Shown in pieces: positions 1 through 8,911 of a DNA stretch of 64,000 bases. Position 1 is the stretch's first letter, and every line of letters starts with the position of its first letter. Both the position numbers and the translations under genes were made by a program. Under the pieces are notes generated by a model, which searched no databases, was not told the origin of the DNA, and worked only from the letters and a program-made list of their open reading frames with translations. The stretch is from Staphylococcus auricularis. Its GTDB lineage: Bacteria; Bacillota; Bacilli; Staphylococcales; Staphylococcaceae. Where the stretch lies: contig NZ_LLER01000020.1 in the NCBI RefSeq assembly GCF_001500315.1, forward strand, positions 124,001 to 188,000. The letters are read 5' to 3'.

Positions 1-56
1 CGCGATTCATAGAAGGGGGGCACGTCTTTAATGGGAACAGTAAACGAAATCGTTAA
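1..56 (+). CDS. mnhF2: Mnh2 antiporter subunit F, C-terminal end only (partial)
   Basis: Reading from base 3, the frame gives [17 protein letters not shown] and a TAA at 54-56. This matches the C-terminus of staphylococcal MnhF2 ([17 protein letters not shown] in S. aureus, from memory). Only the last 17 residues are inside the window. The frame overlaps the start of mnhG2 by 26 bases, as expected for translationally coupled subunits. MnhF2 is a small membrane subunit of the multisubunit Na+(K+)/H+ antiporter. Confidence 0.85.
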   Translation, partial: RFIEGGHVFNGNSKRNR

Positions 57-486
57 TTTGATTGCGTCCTTTATGATCTTCCTCGGAAGTATTATCGCAT
101 TGATTAGTTCAATCGGACTCGTGAAATTCCATGACGTCTTTTTACGAAGTCACGCCGCAACGAAAAGTTCGACGTTATCCTTACTACTTACATTAGTAGG
201 TGTTATCGTGTTCTTCATTTCATACCAAGGTTACTTTAGTGTACGTATGATTTTAGCATTGGTATTCATCAACTTAACTTCTCCAGTCGGTGGACACTTG
301 ATTTCACGTGCAGCTTATCGCACAGGGGCTTACATGTATCGTAAATCAGATACAACCCAACAAGTGAATACCTTGAGAAGTAATTCCGATACGAATTCTT
401 TCGAACAACTGAAACGACGTGCACTAGAAAGAGAATCACTACGTCAACAATACAGTAAGAGTACAAATCAAAGTAATCAAGACTAG
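31..486 (+). CDS. mnhG2: Mnh2 multisubunit cation/proton antiporter subunit G
   Basis: A 151-residue membrane protein and the last gene of the mnhABCDEFG2 operon. Three hydrophobic segments (about residues 5-30, 42-65, 68-90) precede a charged cytoplasmic tail. The [20 protein letters not shown] and [18 protein letters not shown] stretches are typical of MnhG/MrpG. The Mrp/Mnh complex exchanges external H+ for Na+ or K+ and supports pH and salt tolerance. The ATG at 31 lies inside the end of mnhF2. A strong hairpin with a T-run follows the stop. Confidence 0.95.
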   Translation: MGTVNEIVNLIASFMIFLGSIIALISSIGLVKFHDVFLRSHAATKSSTLSLLLTLVGVIVFFISYQGYFSVRMILALVFINLTSPVGGHLISRAAYRTGAYMYRKSDTTQQVNTLRSNSDTNSFEQLKRRALERESLRQQYSKSTNQSNQD

Positions 487-511
487 AATGATAAATGAAT
501 AAAAGATTTAT

Positions 512-576
512 AGAAAGCATTGGGATGTCATTTACGCAGTTTAAAGCGTGAAGACGTCGCAATGCTTTCTTTTTTG
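512..576 (+). terminator. Rho-independent terminator of the mnh2 operon
   Basis: Arms AGAAAGCATTG (512-522) and CAATGCTTTCT (560-570) pair perfectly and are followed by TTTTTT. It sits 26 bases after the mnhG2 stop. Confidence 0.85.
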
Positions 577-845
577 TTTGAAAATGAGCGTTCAATCAAG
601 ATTAGAAAAATGCTATAACCATACGTATTTATATGAGAGTGAACTTGCATGATGTCAGTCACGTAAGTTGTTAATATTGTGTAAAATAAGGTAAAATTAA
701 TAAAACATCAATTTTAAAATGATTAAATCATTTTTGTAACGAGCGTGTCGCAATTAGTGCAATTTTGCTTGTTATGACAGTGGTTTGTATCGTTTTATAT
801 CAAGTGATGCGGTGTTAATTAGAGAGGGAAGAAGCAGGTGGAAGC

Positions 846-2891
846 ATGCACGTTTTTGAAACATTACTTATATTTCTTATTCTGGTGATTATCAGTTCGT
901 TGATCCATGTATTCTTACCTAAAGTACCCCTAGCATTCATACAAATTATTCTAGGTGGATTGTTGTACGTGACACCAATCCCAGTAGAATTCCACTTCGA
1001 TAGTGAACTCTTCATGGTCCTCATCGCGCCACTCCTATTCGTTGAAGGGGTGCACGTCTCGCGTGTTCACCTGGGACGATACATACGACCTGTCCTCATG
1101 ATGGCGATGGGACTCGTCGTGACGACCGTGATTGTCGTCGGCCTTTTCGTTCATTGGATTTGGCCTGAATTACCACTCGCAGCGGCCTTTGCGTTAGCGG
1201 CGATTCTCTGTCCGACTGATGCAGTGGCCGTTCAAGCGATTACGAAAGGTAAAGTGTTACCTAAAGGTGCAATGACCATTTTAGAAGGAGAGTCACTACT
1301 CAACGATGCTGCAGGTATCATTTCATTCAAGATTGCGGTAGCGACGTTAATAACTGGCGCATTTTCACTATGGGATGCGATTGGTCAATTCCTCATTTCA
1401 TCTATTGGTGGATTCCTCGTCGGTTTAGCGATTGGTGTACTCCTCGTTAGATTTAGAGTGACATTAACACGTCGAGGTATTGAAAACATTAATATGTTTA
1501 CCTTTATTCAGTTACTCACACCGTTTGTCACATATCTCGTCGCTGAAATGTTTCATGCCTCAGGTATTATCGCTGCAGTAGTGGCTGGTCTGGTCCACGG
1601 TTTCGAACGAGATCGTATTGCACAGGCTCGGACACGGTTACAGATGAGCTACAACCATACGTGGAATATTTTAAGCTATGCGTTAAATGGTTTTGTCTTT
1701 TCAATATTAGGATTTTTAGTACCAGAAGTTGTGGGTCGTATTATTACGAATGAACCTCACAATCTACTCTTTCTCATCATTGTAACGGTATTAGTAGCAA
1801 TCGCACTTTATCTCTTTCGCTTTTTATGGGTTTATGTGCTCTATCCGTATTTCTACTTACCGATTAGTCCCTTCCAAAAGTTAATGATGTTTAAAGACGA
1901 ATCCGAAGCATCGACCGAACAACCACCAAAACGAAGCATGTATGCGTTAATCATGTCGTTGTGCGGGGTGCACGGTACGATTTCACTCGCGATTGCGTTG
2001 ACGTTGCCTTACATTTTAGGGAATCAGCAAGAGTTTATCTATCGTGATGATTTACTCTTCATCGCGTCATGTATCGTCATCATTAGCTTAGTAGTCGCTC
2101 AAGTCGTGTTACCGCTCGTAACACCGGCGATGACAGAACCGAAAGTAAAAGGACTTAATTTTAAAGAAGCAAGAATTTATATTTTAGAACAAGTCATCGA
2201 AATGTTACATAAGAAAGCGACTGAGCATTCAAGCTATCGCTATGGCAATGTGATTAAAGAATATCTAGATAAGCTTGCATTTTTAAAATCAGTGGAAAAT
2301 GAGGATGAAAATTCAACCGAACTCGAACGATTACAAAAAATCGCATTCGATGAAGAAAGTAAGACGCTCAATATGCTTGTCAAAGAAGGCGACATTACGA
2401 GCAATATGTTGGATAACTACATGAGATATGCAGAGCGCACACAAGTATTTAAACAAGCATCACTCATTCAAAGGGTGAAAGTAGAGTTAAGCACATTCGT
2501 GTTGAAACTTCGTTTGCGCCGGAGAATTAAAACCAATGCTGCATCTCCGCTCGCGATAGTCGATAACTTAAACGAAATCGCTAAGATGATGCGTATCGTG
2601 CATTATCACGTCGTGCGTAGACTGAGTGAGGAGACCACAGAAGATAACAAGCTAGAGGTGGGTATGATTTGTGATAGTTACTTAATGCGTATCGATAATC
2701 TGACGCCCGCTAACTTTTTAAACCAAGCGTATCAAGATCACTTAACGAAGATTAAGTTAAATGCGTTAAAAGAACAGCGTCGAATTCTTGCTGAGTTGCT
2801 TGAAGAAGGCGAGATTACTGAAACGACAGCATTGAAAATCAGAGAAGCCATCAACTATGATGAAATGGTTGTCGTCGATCGGGTAACTTAA
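846..2891 (+). CDS. Na+/H+ antiporter, CPA1 (NhaP-like) family with long cytoplasmic tail
   Basis: 681 residues. The first ~430 form about 12 membrane helices with CPA1 hallmarks: ILCPTDAVAVQAITKGKVLP and LEGESLLNDAAGII, the region of the ion-binding Asp residues in NhaP. An SLCGVHGTISLAIALTLPY helix follows around residue 370. The last ~240 residues are charged and helical, presumably a cytoplasmic regulatory domain. A weak AGGTGG lies 4 bases before the ATG. It stands as a single transcription unit between two terminators, downstream of mnh2, so two unrelated cation/proton exchangers are neighbours. The exact substrate (Na+, K+ or Li+) cannot be read from sequence. Confidence 0.9.
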   Translation: MHVFETLLIFLILVIISSLIHVFLPKVPLAFIQIILGGLLYVTPIPVEFHFDSELFMVLIAPLLFVEGVHVSRVHLGRYIRPVLMMAMGLVVTTVIVVGLFVHWIWPELPLAAAFALAAILCPTDAVAVQAITKGKVLPKGAMTILEGESLLNDAAGIISFKIAVATLITGAFSLWDAIGQFLISSIGGFLVGLAIGVLLVRFRVTLTRRGIENINMFTFIQLLTPFVTYLVAEMFHASGIIAAVVAGLVHGFERDRIAQARTRLQMSYNHTWNILSYALNGFVFSILGFLVPEVVGRIITNEPHNLLFLIIVTVLVAIALYLFRFLWVYVLYPYFYLPISPFQKLMMFKDESEASTEQPPKRSMYALIMSLCGVHGTISLAIALTLPYILGNQQEFIYRDDLLFIASCIVIISLVVAQVVLPLVTPAMTEPKVKGLNFKEARIYILEQVIEMLHKKATEHSSYRYGNVIKEYLDKLAFLKSVENEDENSTELERLQKIAFDEESKTLNMLVKEGDITSNMLDNYMRYAERTQVFKQASLIQRVKVELSTFVLKLRLRRRIKTNAASPLAIVDNLNEIAKMMRIVHYHVVRRLSEETTEDNKLEVGMICDSYLMRIDNLTPANFLNQAYQDHLTKIKLNALKEQRRILAELLEEGEITETTALKIREAINYDEMVVVDRVT

Positions 2892-2970
2892 TCTCATCAA
2901 AGGTATAAGAACAACATGGCATGCCGTTGAAGAGGCAACCAGCACAGTATAATCATCAGCTAGAACAACA

Positions 2971-3020
2971 AATGACTGCACTTATTCGTGTCATCAGACA
3001 TACGAGTGCAGTCATTTTTA
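2971..3020. terminator. Bidirectional terminator between the antiporter and tarA
   Basis: Arms AATGACTGCAC (2971-2981) and GTGCAGTCATT (3006-3016) are perfect, with TTTTT on the plus strand and TTTGTTGTT on the minus strand. It can serve both convergent genes. Confidence 0.8.
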
Positions 3021-3074
3021 TAAAGTGGTATGATGTTCATTTTTGAGTGAGGTCATGCTCTAATTGCGTCGTTG

Positions 3075-3830
3075 TTATGACCGACGGAGCTTTTGTTTCA
3101 TCACTTTAACTAGAAATCTTGGAATACTTTGGAGTCGATTCAGACGTTTCCAATCAATAAGTACGCGGTAGATCCATTCGATATTTAAACGTTGAAAGAG
3201 TTTAGGTGCACGCTTTTTAGCGCCACTAAAGACTTCAATTGCGCCACCAATACCGATGCACACCGTTTGGGAAAAGTGAGATTGAAAACGTTCGATCCAC
3301 TGTTCTTGTTTGGGATAGCCCATACCGACAAAGAGATAGTCTGGATTGAATTGTTGAATATCTTCTGCAATCTGGTCATCTTCAACGTCAATATAACCAT
3401 GGTGTGAGGCAAACGTGACATTTGGGAAGCGTTGTGACAAGCGGTTTTGCGCCTCTCTAACGATCTCTTGTTTGGCACCTAACAAATAGACGCGTTGATG
3501 GCGTTCATTAGCAAGCGAGAGGCACGCTTCCATCAACTCAATGCCAGGAACGCGGGTTTGAAGCGGTGTGCGTAATATTTTGCTGGCGAGTACAATCCCT
3601 GTGCCGTCCGGTACGACATAATTTGCACGATTGATTAATCTCAAGTAGTCCGGATGCATCGTCGCATAATCAATGATTTCAGGATTTGCAGTGACGATAA
3701 AGAGATTCTCATCATGGGGTTGGTTAAAAAATTGATTGATGTCATGCGTCATATCCGTCATAGAAACATTATCGAAATAGACAGATAGGACATTCACTTT
3801 GTTGTGGTGTGTGCGTTCAGTTTCAGTCAT
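3075..3830 (-). CDS. tarA: Wall teichoic acid N-acetylmannosaminyltransferase TarA (GT26)
   Basis: 251 residues, a full-length WecG/TagA/CpsF protein. TarA transfers ManNAc from UDP-ManNAc to undecaprenyl-PP-GlcNAc, the first committed step of wall teichoic acid synthesis at the cytoplasmic membrane. The FIVTANPEIIDYA and NYVVPDGTGIVLASK segments carry the conserved catalytic Asp/Thr region, and DYLFVGMGYPKQEQWIE is family-typical. A GGAG lies before the ATG. In S. aureus tarA lies next to tarH; here it is about 7 kb away, on the far side of the mnt genes. Confidence 0.95.
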   Translation of the reverse strand: MTETERTHHNKVNVLSVYFDNVSMTDMTHDINQFFNQPHDENLFIVTANPEIIDYATMHPDYLRLINRANYVVPDGTGIVLASKILRTPLQTRVPGIELMEACLSLANERHQRVYLLGAKQEIVREAQNRLSQRFPNVTFASHHGYIDVEDDQIAEDIQQFNPDYLFVGMGYPKQEQWIERFQSHFSQTVCIGIGGAIEVFSGAKKRAPKLFQRLNIEWIYRVLIDWKRLNRLQSIPRFLVKVMKQKLRRS

Positions 3831-4068
3831 GTTCTTTCTCCTTGTTGACAGATGTCGTGTACGATGATTCTACATCGTGTTTTTTATTTCACTCTATCAT
3901 GCCACATGTGGAGTCAGATTTAAATACGTCTAAAGTCTAAATGTTTAACAGAAATGATTCATTTATAATAAAAGAAAAGGCCGATGAAACTTACAGTCAG
4001 GTATTTCGTTCTCTTGCATGGCGACTGAAGAGACGATTGCGAAAATATAACACAATTGAGGTATGGTT

Positions 4069-4812
4069 ATGCAAACGTTACATACATGGTTAGGCGCAAC
4101 ATTTGAGCTACATATTGAATATGTCATCTTGATTGCGCTTGCTTACATTTTAATTCATTATTATCGAAACAAATCCTTCGTGCGATATTTCGATATTATT
4201 TTAAATTACATCCCGGTCTTAACCCATGAGATGGGGCACATCCTGTTTAATAAAATAGGTGGTGGAAAAGCAAGAGACCTGGTCATTGTTGTCAGACCTT
4301 CTGAGCGTATTGCGACGTCTCAGCAAGGCTATGCCGTCACTCAGTCTAGTGGCACATTGGGTCATGTCATCACCACGTTAGGTGGTTACGTGATGCCACC
4401 GATTATGTTAGGACTCGGTTTTCTATTAATAAACAGTCAATATCCGAGTATATTTATCGTGTGTTATCTCATCATCTTTAGTTATTTTCTTTTTCTTACG
4501 TCACGTAAAGCAGTGCCGATTCTTGTCGTACTCGGATTGATAGGCAGTTTATATCTATTGTTACAACAACCACAAAATATTTCTCTGATTGTGGTGATTG
4601 CAATCGTCTATCACTTTTTCTTAGGAACGCTACTCGGTGAAGTCCTCCAGTCTACGTGGACGATCGTTAAGCTAACATTAGCACGTGGACAAGTCAGTTG
4701 GGATGGCACGACGTTAAATGAACTCACACGTATCCCAACATTTGTGTTTACATTCTTTTGGATCGTCGTGAATCTTTTTTCACTATATTATATTACTACG
4801 CATTATTTATGA
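4069..4812 (+). CDS. M50B-like membrane metallopeptidase
   Basis: 247 residues with about six membrane segments. The motif VLTHEMGHILFNKIGGG contains the HExxH zinc site near residue 50, which places it with the M50B-type site-2 protease-like family. The start at 4069 is chosen over an ATG at 4063 because the GAGGT at 4058-4062 would be too close to the latter. The substrate is unknown. The gene keeps its S. aureus neighbours tarA and mntR. It converges on mntR and shares a long inverted repeat with it. Confidence 0.8.
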   Translation: MQTLHTWLGATFELHIEYVILIALAYILIHYYRNKSFVRYFDIILNYIPVLTHEMGHILFNKIGGGKARDLVIVVRPSERIATSQQGYAVTQSSGTLGHVITTLGGYVMPPIMLGLGFLLINSQYPSIFIVCYLIIFSYFLFLTSRKAVPILVVLGLIGSLYLLLQQPQNISLIVVIAIVYHFFLGTLLGEVLQSTWTIVKLTLARGQVSWDGTTLNELTRIPTFVFTFFWIVVNLFSLYYITTHYL

Positions 4813-4814
4813 TA

Positions 4815-4911
4815 AAAAAACAGGTTACGATAACGGAAAAATGTTGTGAATGAGCCAATGAGGTTAGAGCTCACTACAGCATACATCGGTTTCCTTATCG
4901 TAGCCTGTTTT
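4815..4911. terminator. Long bidirectional terminator between the M50 peptidase gene and mntR
   Basis: A nearly perfect stem of about 21 bp pairs the AAACAGGTTACGATAA side (from ~4817) with the TTATCGTAGCCTGTTT side (to ~4911). The loop is about 50 bases. A-runs and T-runs on the outer flanks suit termination in both directions. The 3' arm overlaps the mntR stop. Confidence 0.75.
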
Positions 4912-5566
4912 ATTGTGCTTCATTATTTTCAGCGAAGATATGCGTTGCATTATCATAGCTCAAAATAATTAAATGTTCTTCTTTTTTAACCATGATCACT
5001 TTGTTCGTATCATCTTTATTTACGATTTCAACTGTATCCCCAATAGAGATATGTTTACTTGATAAATAGATTAACAATTCTGTACGATCACTCACACGTT
5101 TGATTGTGACATGGTCTCCTTCCTCATACGCAAGTAAATTCGTCGTATAAATCTCTTTATATTCATTGTTACGAGGAATGATACCACCGTGCGGGCACGT
5201 TTCAGGATAATCTAAAAATTTATCCAAACGATCAGCAAATAATTGAGAGACACGGTGTTCTAAGATTTCAGCCTCTTGATGCACTTCTTCCCAACTATAT
5301 TCTAAAACTCTAATCAAGAATAATTCGATTAAACGGTGACGTTTGATGATATCTAGTGTATAAGATAAACCTTGTTCTGTTAGTTTGACCCCTTTATATG
5401 GTTTCGTTTTGACGTAACCGGTTTGTTCAAGGCGGTTCACCATTTCACTGACAGAAGGCGGTCTAATATTTAAGTAATTGGATAATGTTTTGTTGGTTAC
5501 AAACCGACTATCCCCATCATGTTTAAGGATAGCTTTAAGATAGTCTTCTTTTTCTTCGTTTAACAT
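4910..5566 (-). CDS. mntR: Manganese-responsive DtxR-family repressor MntR
   Basis: 218 residues, the expected length for staphylococcal MntR (SirR). An N-terminal winged helix (about 1-70, containing LNIRPPSVSEMVNRLEQTGY) is followed by the metal-binding/dimer domain with HRLIELFL, EVHQEAEILEHRVS and CPHGG (His/Glu/Cys ligands). A C-terminal FeoA/SH3-like domain ends the protein. It represses mntABC when Mn2+ is sufficient. It is divergent from mntABC, and the operator lies in the shared 121-bp intergenic region. Confidence 0.95.
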   Translation of the reverse strand: MLNEEKEDYLKAILKHDGDSRFVTNKTLSNYLNIRPPSVSEMVNRLEQTGYVKTKPYKGVKLTEQGLSYTLDIIKRHRLIELFLIRVLEYSWEEVHQEAEILEHRVSQLFADRLDKFLDYPETCPHGGIIPRNNEYKEIYTTNLLAYEEGDHVTIKRVSDRTELLIYLSSKHISIGDTVEIVNKDDTNKVIMVKKEEHLIILSYDNATHIFAENNEAQ

Positions 5567-5611
5567 TGAATCACCTCACTTAACATTCACCTTATTGTAT
5601 CACGAAATAAC

Positions 5612-5663
5612 TTGACAAGCTAAAAGTTAGAGGTATACTATAATTATTGTTAGGTTTACCTAA
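5612..5663 (+). promoter_or_regulatory. mntABC promoter with MntR operator
   Basis: TTGACA (5612-5617) and TATACT (5634-5639), spacer 16, form a good SigA promoter. Directly downstream lies TTAGGTTTACCTAA (5650-5663), a perfect DtxR/MntR-type palindrome. Bound there, MntR would block transcription initiation. AAGGAG precedes the mntA ATG. Confidence 0.85.
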
Positions 5664-5687
5664 AAATATATTAAGGAGAATGAACAA

Positions 5688-6422
5688 ATGTTAACAGTTA
5701 AGGACCTAAATTTAACATTAGGTCACAAACAGGTACTATCAGATATTAATTTAGAAATACCCGTTGAGGGAGAAATCATCGGTATTATGGGGCCAAACGG
5801 TGCTGGGAAATCATCATTGCTGAAATCAATTATTGGGGAGTTTCATGCAACTGGTGAAGTGAAATTAAACGGTAAAGATACAACGAGCCAACTTAAATCG
5901 ATTACTTACATACCACAAAAGGCACAAATCGACTTAGATTTTCCGATTAGTGTGGAAGATGTCATTATCTCAGGCGCTTACAAAGATATAGGTTGGTTCA
6001 AGTTTGTAAAATCAAATACAAAACAGAAGTTAACAGAACTACTCGACACATTGAAACTCACGTCATTACGCCACAACCAGATTTCTGAGTTGAGTGGGGG
6101 GCAATTACAACGTGTCTTAATAGCGAGAGCGTTAATGTCCGAAAGTGACGTTTACTTCTTAGATGAACCTTTTGTCGGCATCGACTTCCAAAGTGAACAA
6201 CTCATCATCCAGCAATTACAAGCACTTAAAGCACAAAATAAATTAATGTTGATCGTGCATCACGATTTATCTAAAGCATCAGAGTACTTTGACAGAATTA
6301 TTTTACTCAATAAAACAGTCCGTTATTTCGGTGATAGTCAAGAAGCGGTGGAATCAGATAAATTGAATAAAACGTTTTTAACGAATCCGAATGACTCAGA
6401 AAGTAATATAGAAAGTGTGTGA
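5688..6422 (+). CDS. mntA: Manganese ABC transporter ATP-binding protein
   Basis: 244 residues. Walker A GPNGAGKSS, signature LSGGQLQR, Walker B VYFLDEP and the H-loop VHHDLS are all intact. It energises Mn2+ uptake with MntB (permease) and MntC (lipoprotein). It is the first gene of the operon, under the MntR box. Its stop overlaps a possible GTG start of mntB. Confidence 0.95.
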   Translation: MLTVKDLNLTLGHKQVLSDINLEIPVEGEIIGIMGPNGAGKSSLLKSIIGEFHATGEVKLNGKDTTSQLKSITYIPQKAQIDLDFPISVEDVIISGAYKDIGWFKFVKSNTKQKLTELLDTLKLTSLRHNQISELSGGQLQRVLIARALMSESDVYFLDEPFVGIDFQSEQLIIQQLQALKAQNKLMLIVHHDLSKASEYFDRIILLNKTVRYFGDSQEAVESDKLNKTFLTNPNDSESNIESV

Positions 6423-6427
6423 ATAAC

Positions 6428-7252
6428 ATGGATTTTTTGCAACATTTATTTGACTATCAATTCTTAAACCGTGCTTTAATTACCTCTATTGTTGTAGGTA
6501 TTGCTTGTGGAACAGTTGGGAGCTTGATCATTTTACGTGGCTTGTCACTGATGGGAGACGCGATGAGTCACGCTGTGTTACCCGGGGTAGCACTCTCCTT
6601 TGTATTTGGTATTCCTATGTTTATCGGTGCACTTATCTCCGGTATGCTAGCGAGTCTGTTTATCGGTTTTATCTCCAATAACAGTAAGACGAAATCAGAC
6701 GCAGCGATAGGGATTAGCTTTACCGCATTCTTAGCAGCTGGGGTTATCATCATCAGCTTAGTGAACAGTGCGACAGATTTACAGCACATTCTATTTGGTA
6801 ACTTACTCGCTGTAACGAACAGCACATTGATGTCGACAGTCATTGTCAGCGCGATTGTAATTGCGCTTATCATTATTTTTTACAGACCATTGAAAATATC
6901 TACCTTTGATCCAACATTTAGTAGAATGAGTGGCTTGAATACAGGCTTAATCCATTACTTTATTATGTTACTCTTATCACTTGTTACAGTCGCAAGTATT
7001 CAAACAGTAGGTATTATCTTAGTTGTTGCTTTACTTGTAACACCAGCTTCAACTGCATTCTTAATCTGTAAAAAATTACATACGATGATGATTGTTGCCA
7101 GCCTAATCGGTGTCGTAAGTTCGATTGTCGGACTCTTCTTTAGTTACATCTATAACATACCAAGTGGTGCGACAATTGTACTCTGTGCATTCCTCATTTA
7201 TGTCATTGTGTTTGCAGCTCAAAAATTAAAATTTAAAGTTCAGAAGGGATAG
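6428..7252 (+). CDS. mntB: Manganese ABC transporter permease
   Basis: 274 residues from the ATG at 6428. A GTG at 6419 overlapping the mntA stop would add three residues, and no clear ribosome site separates the two. About nine membrane helices; GLSLMGDAMSHAVLPGVALS and SVQTVG-like family segments mark the metal-type ABC-3 permeases. It forms the membrane channel for Mn2+ with MntA and MntC. Confidence 0.95.
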   Translation: MDFLQHLFDYQFLNRALITSIVVGIACGTVGSLIILRGLSLMGDAMSHAVLPGVALSFVFGIPMFIGALISGMLASLFIGFISNNSKTKSDAAIGISFTAFLAAGVIIISLVNSATDLQHILFGNLLAVTNSTLMSTVIVSAIVIALIIIFYRPLKISTFDPTFSRMSGLNTGLIHYFIMLLLSLVTVASIQTVGIILVVALLVTPASTAFLICKKLHTMMIVASLIGVVSSIVGLFFSYIYNIPSGATIVLCAFLIYVIVFAAQKLKFKVQKG

Positions 7253-7257
7253 ATAAT

Positions 7258-8202
7258 ATGAAAAAAATTGCAGTCTTATTGATGGCTTTACTCGTTTTCC
7301 TAGCAGCTTGTGGTCAAGGTGGCGGAAGCAGTGAAGGCAACGATGAAGGTAACAAAGGTGAAAAGCTTAACGTCGTAACAACGAACTCAATTCTTTATGA
7401 TATGGTGAAAAACGTAGCTGGAGATAAAGTTGAAGTACACAGTATCGTACCGATTGGACAAGATCCACACGAATACGAAGTGAAACCGAAAGATATTCAA
7501 CAAATCACTGATGCAGATGTCGTTTTCTATAATGGTTTTAACCTTGAAACAGGTAACGGTTGGTTCAACAAAGCGTTAGAACAAGCAGATAAATCATTAG
7601 ACGATGATGAAGTCGTCGCTGTTTCTGATAAAGTAGATCCTATTTATTTAAATGGTGAAGAGAAAAAAGATTCTAATCGTGACCCTCACGCATGGTTGAG
7701 TTTAAGTAACGGTGTGAAATATGTTGAAGCCATTCAAGATACATTAGAAAAACAAGATAAAAACAACAAAGATGATTATAAAAAAGACGGTGACAAATAC
7801 ATCGATAAATTGAAACAATTAGATAAAGACAGTAAAGATAAATTCGATGATATTGACGAAGATGACCGTAACATGATCACAAGTGAAGGTGCATTCAAAT
7901 ACTTCGCACAAAACTTTGATATCAACGCAGGTTACATTTGGGAAATCAACACTGAAAAAGAAGGTACACCAGAACAAATGAAACAAGCAACTAAATTCGT
8001 GGAAGACAACGATGTAAAACACTTATTAGTTGAAACAAGTGTTGATTCAAGAAGTATGGAAAGTTTAAGTGAAGAAACAGACAGAGATATCATCGGTAAA
8101 GTCTACACAGACTCTATCGGTAAAGAAGGTAGCGATGGTGATTCATACTACGACATGATGAAACACAACATCGATATCGTGCATAAAAGCATGGAAAAAT
8201 AA
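7258..8202 (+). CDS. mntC: Manganese-binding lipoprotein of the MntABC transporter
   Basis: 314 residues. A lipoprotein signal peptide with lipobox LAAC (Cys18) is followed by a Gly/Ser/Glu-rich linker and a cluster A-I metal-binding fold. The four usual ligands are visible as DPHEYE (His), DPHAW (His), TSEGAF (Glu) and YTDSIG (Asp). It captures Mn2+ outside the membrane and delivers it to MntB. Five bases separate it from mntB. The transcript probably continues into the structured 3' region up to 8681. Confidence 0.95.
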   Translation: MKKIAVLLMALLVFLAACGQGGGSSEGNDEGNKGEKLNVVTTNSILYDMVKNVAGDKVEVHSIVPIGQDPHEYEVKPKDIQQITDADVVFYNGFNLETGNGWFNKALEQADKSLDDDEVVAVSDKVDPIYLNGEEKKDSNRDPHAWLSLSNGVKYVEAIQDTLEKQDKNNKDDYKKDGDKYIDKLKQLDKDSKDKFDDIDEDDRNMITSEGAFKYFAQNFDINAGYIWEINTEKEGTPEQMKQATKFVEDNDVKHLLVETSVDSRSMESLSEETDRDIIGKVYTDSIGKEGSDGDSYYDMMKHNIDIVHKSMEK

Positions 8203-8682
8203 TCTTAGTTCAATGAGAACATGTTAAACAACGATGTGAGCGGGGCCCTCTATGTCTTAATCATCGGTACGTAGAGGTGCCTTCCATAACATCGCTAAAA
8301 ATGAGAGATAATTTGATGCATACATACCTCGCATCAAACCAATATAAGCATTACGCAAAACCAAGGTGGATGAATCAAGAGAATATTTAAACAGATATTG
8401 TCTTGAGTAGTCCCATATCGTACGTACACCTCCAAAATAACCATAGAAGCTTTCAATTGATAGGCGTACCACGTCTACATAAGCTGACCTCGTATGACTA
8501 CAATTGTTCGTATAGTTAGAGTGAAAACCATATGAGTCACTTATGATGGCATTTATAATACGTACGATATGGTGGTATTCAAGCTTAAATAATCAGCAAG
8601 CGTATAGACGGTTGTTAATCCTCCCCCGTTTAACGCGACAAAGCCCCTACATGAGATTGATGGCTCATGTAGGGGTTTTTTA
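8203..8682 (+). ncRNA. RsaC-like sRNA candidate: long structured 3'UTR of mntABC
   Basis: Nothing convincing codes in the 480 bases between the mntC stop and the strong terminator at 8681. The stretch holds nested inverted repeats (CGATGT 8232 with ACATCG 8296; CCTCTATG with CGTAGAGG at 8246-8278) and an unpaired-looking CCTCCCCC (8620-8628) able to pair with Shine-Dalgarno sequences. In S. aureus, RsaC is cut from the mntABC 3'UTR by RNase III and acts during manganese starvation (for example on sodA). Same position, same type of C-rich motif, strong 3' terminator. I infer homology from location and layout, not from an alignment. Confidence 0.5.
8644..8681 (+). terminator. Terminator of mntABC and the RsaC-like RNA
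   Basis: Arms CCCCTACATGAG (8644-8655) and CTCATGTAGGGG (8664-8675) are perfect, with an 8-base loop and six Ts. Confidence 0.9.
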
Positions 8683-8734
8683 TGTAATAAGCTAGATTTT
8701 CTACAATTTATTTATGGTTTCCCTTAATATAATG

Positions 8735-8780
8735 AAAGCGACGGTCTCCTATTGTATTAAGATATCGTCGCTTTTATTCG
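8735..8780. terminator. Hairpin terminator downstream of the micropeptide gene
   Basis: AAAGCGACG (8735-8743) pairs with CGTCGCTTT (8766-8774). It closes the short minus-strand transcript of the micropeptide; on the plus strand it is followed by TTTTATT. Inside that transcript, GATATTTAAATATC (8786-8799) is a 14-bp perfect palindrome covering the stop codon. Confidence 0.65.
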
Positions 8781-8797
8781 TGTTTGATATTTAAATA

Positions 8798-8878
8798 TCA
8801 TAGTTTATTTTGCTTATCTTTATTTTTTAGCTTGATAAATATTGGAAGTAATAATAGAAAAAAGATAGCCAAATTCAT
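8798..8878 (-). CDS. Micropeptide candidate, 26 aa, hydrophobic then Lys-rich
   Basis: An ATG at 8878 is preceded, 8 bases upstream, by a perfect AGGAGG. It opens a 26-codon frame, MNLAIFFLLLLPIFIK followed by LKNKDKQNKL. One membrane helix (residues 2-16) plus a basic tail resembles type I toxins, phenol-soluble-modulin-like or other small membrane peptides. It matches none I know. It has its own regulatory region (a perfect cre at 8919-8933) and its own terminator, so it looks like a free-standing gene or dual-function sRNA. Translation is inferred from the ribosome site only. Confidence 0.55.
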   Translation of the reverse strand: MNLAIFFLLLLPIFIKLKNKDKQNKL

Positions 8879-8911
8879 CTAAATAACCTCCTATAAAAAG
8901 TAGAAATTTGC

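Noticed and set aside
8257-8472. Minus-strand frame of 71 codons (extendable upstream to about 8592) after mntC, with GGGGGAGG further upstream
   Set aside because: It starts with GTG, has no ribosome site at the right distance, matches no family I know, and lies within the strongly structured mntABC 3' region. The GGGGGAGG is the complement of the C-rich motif of the RsaC-like RNA.
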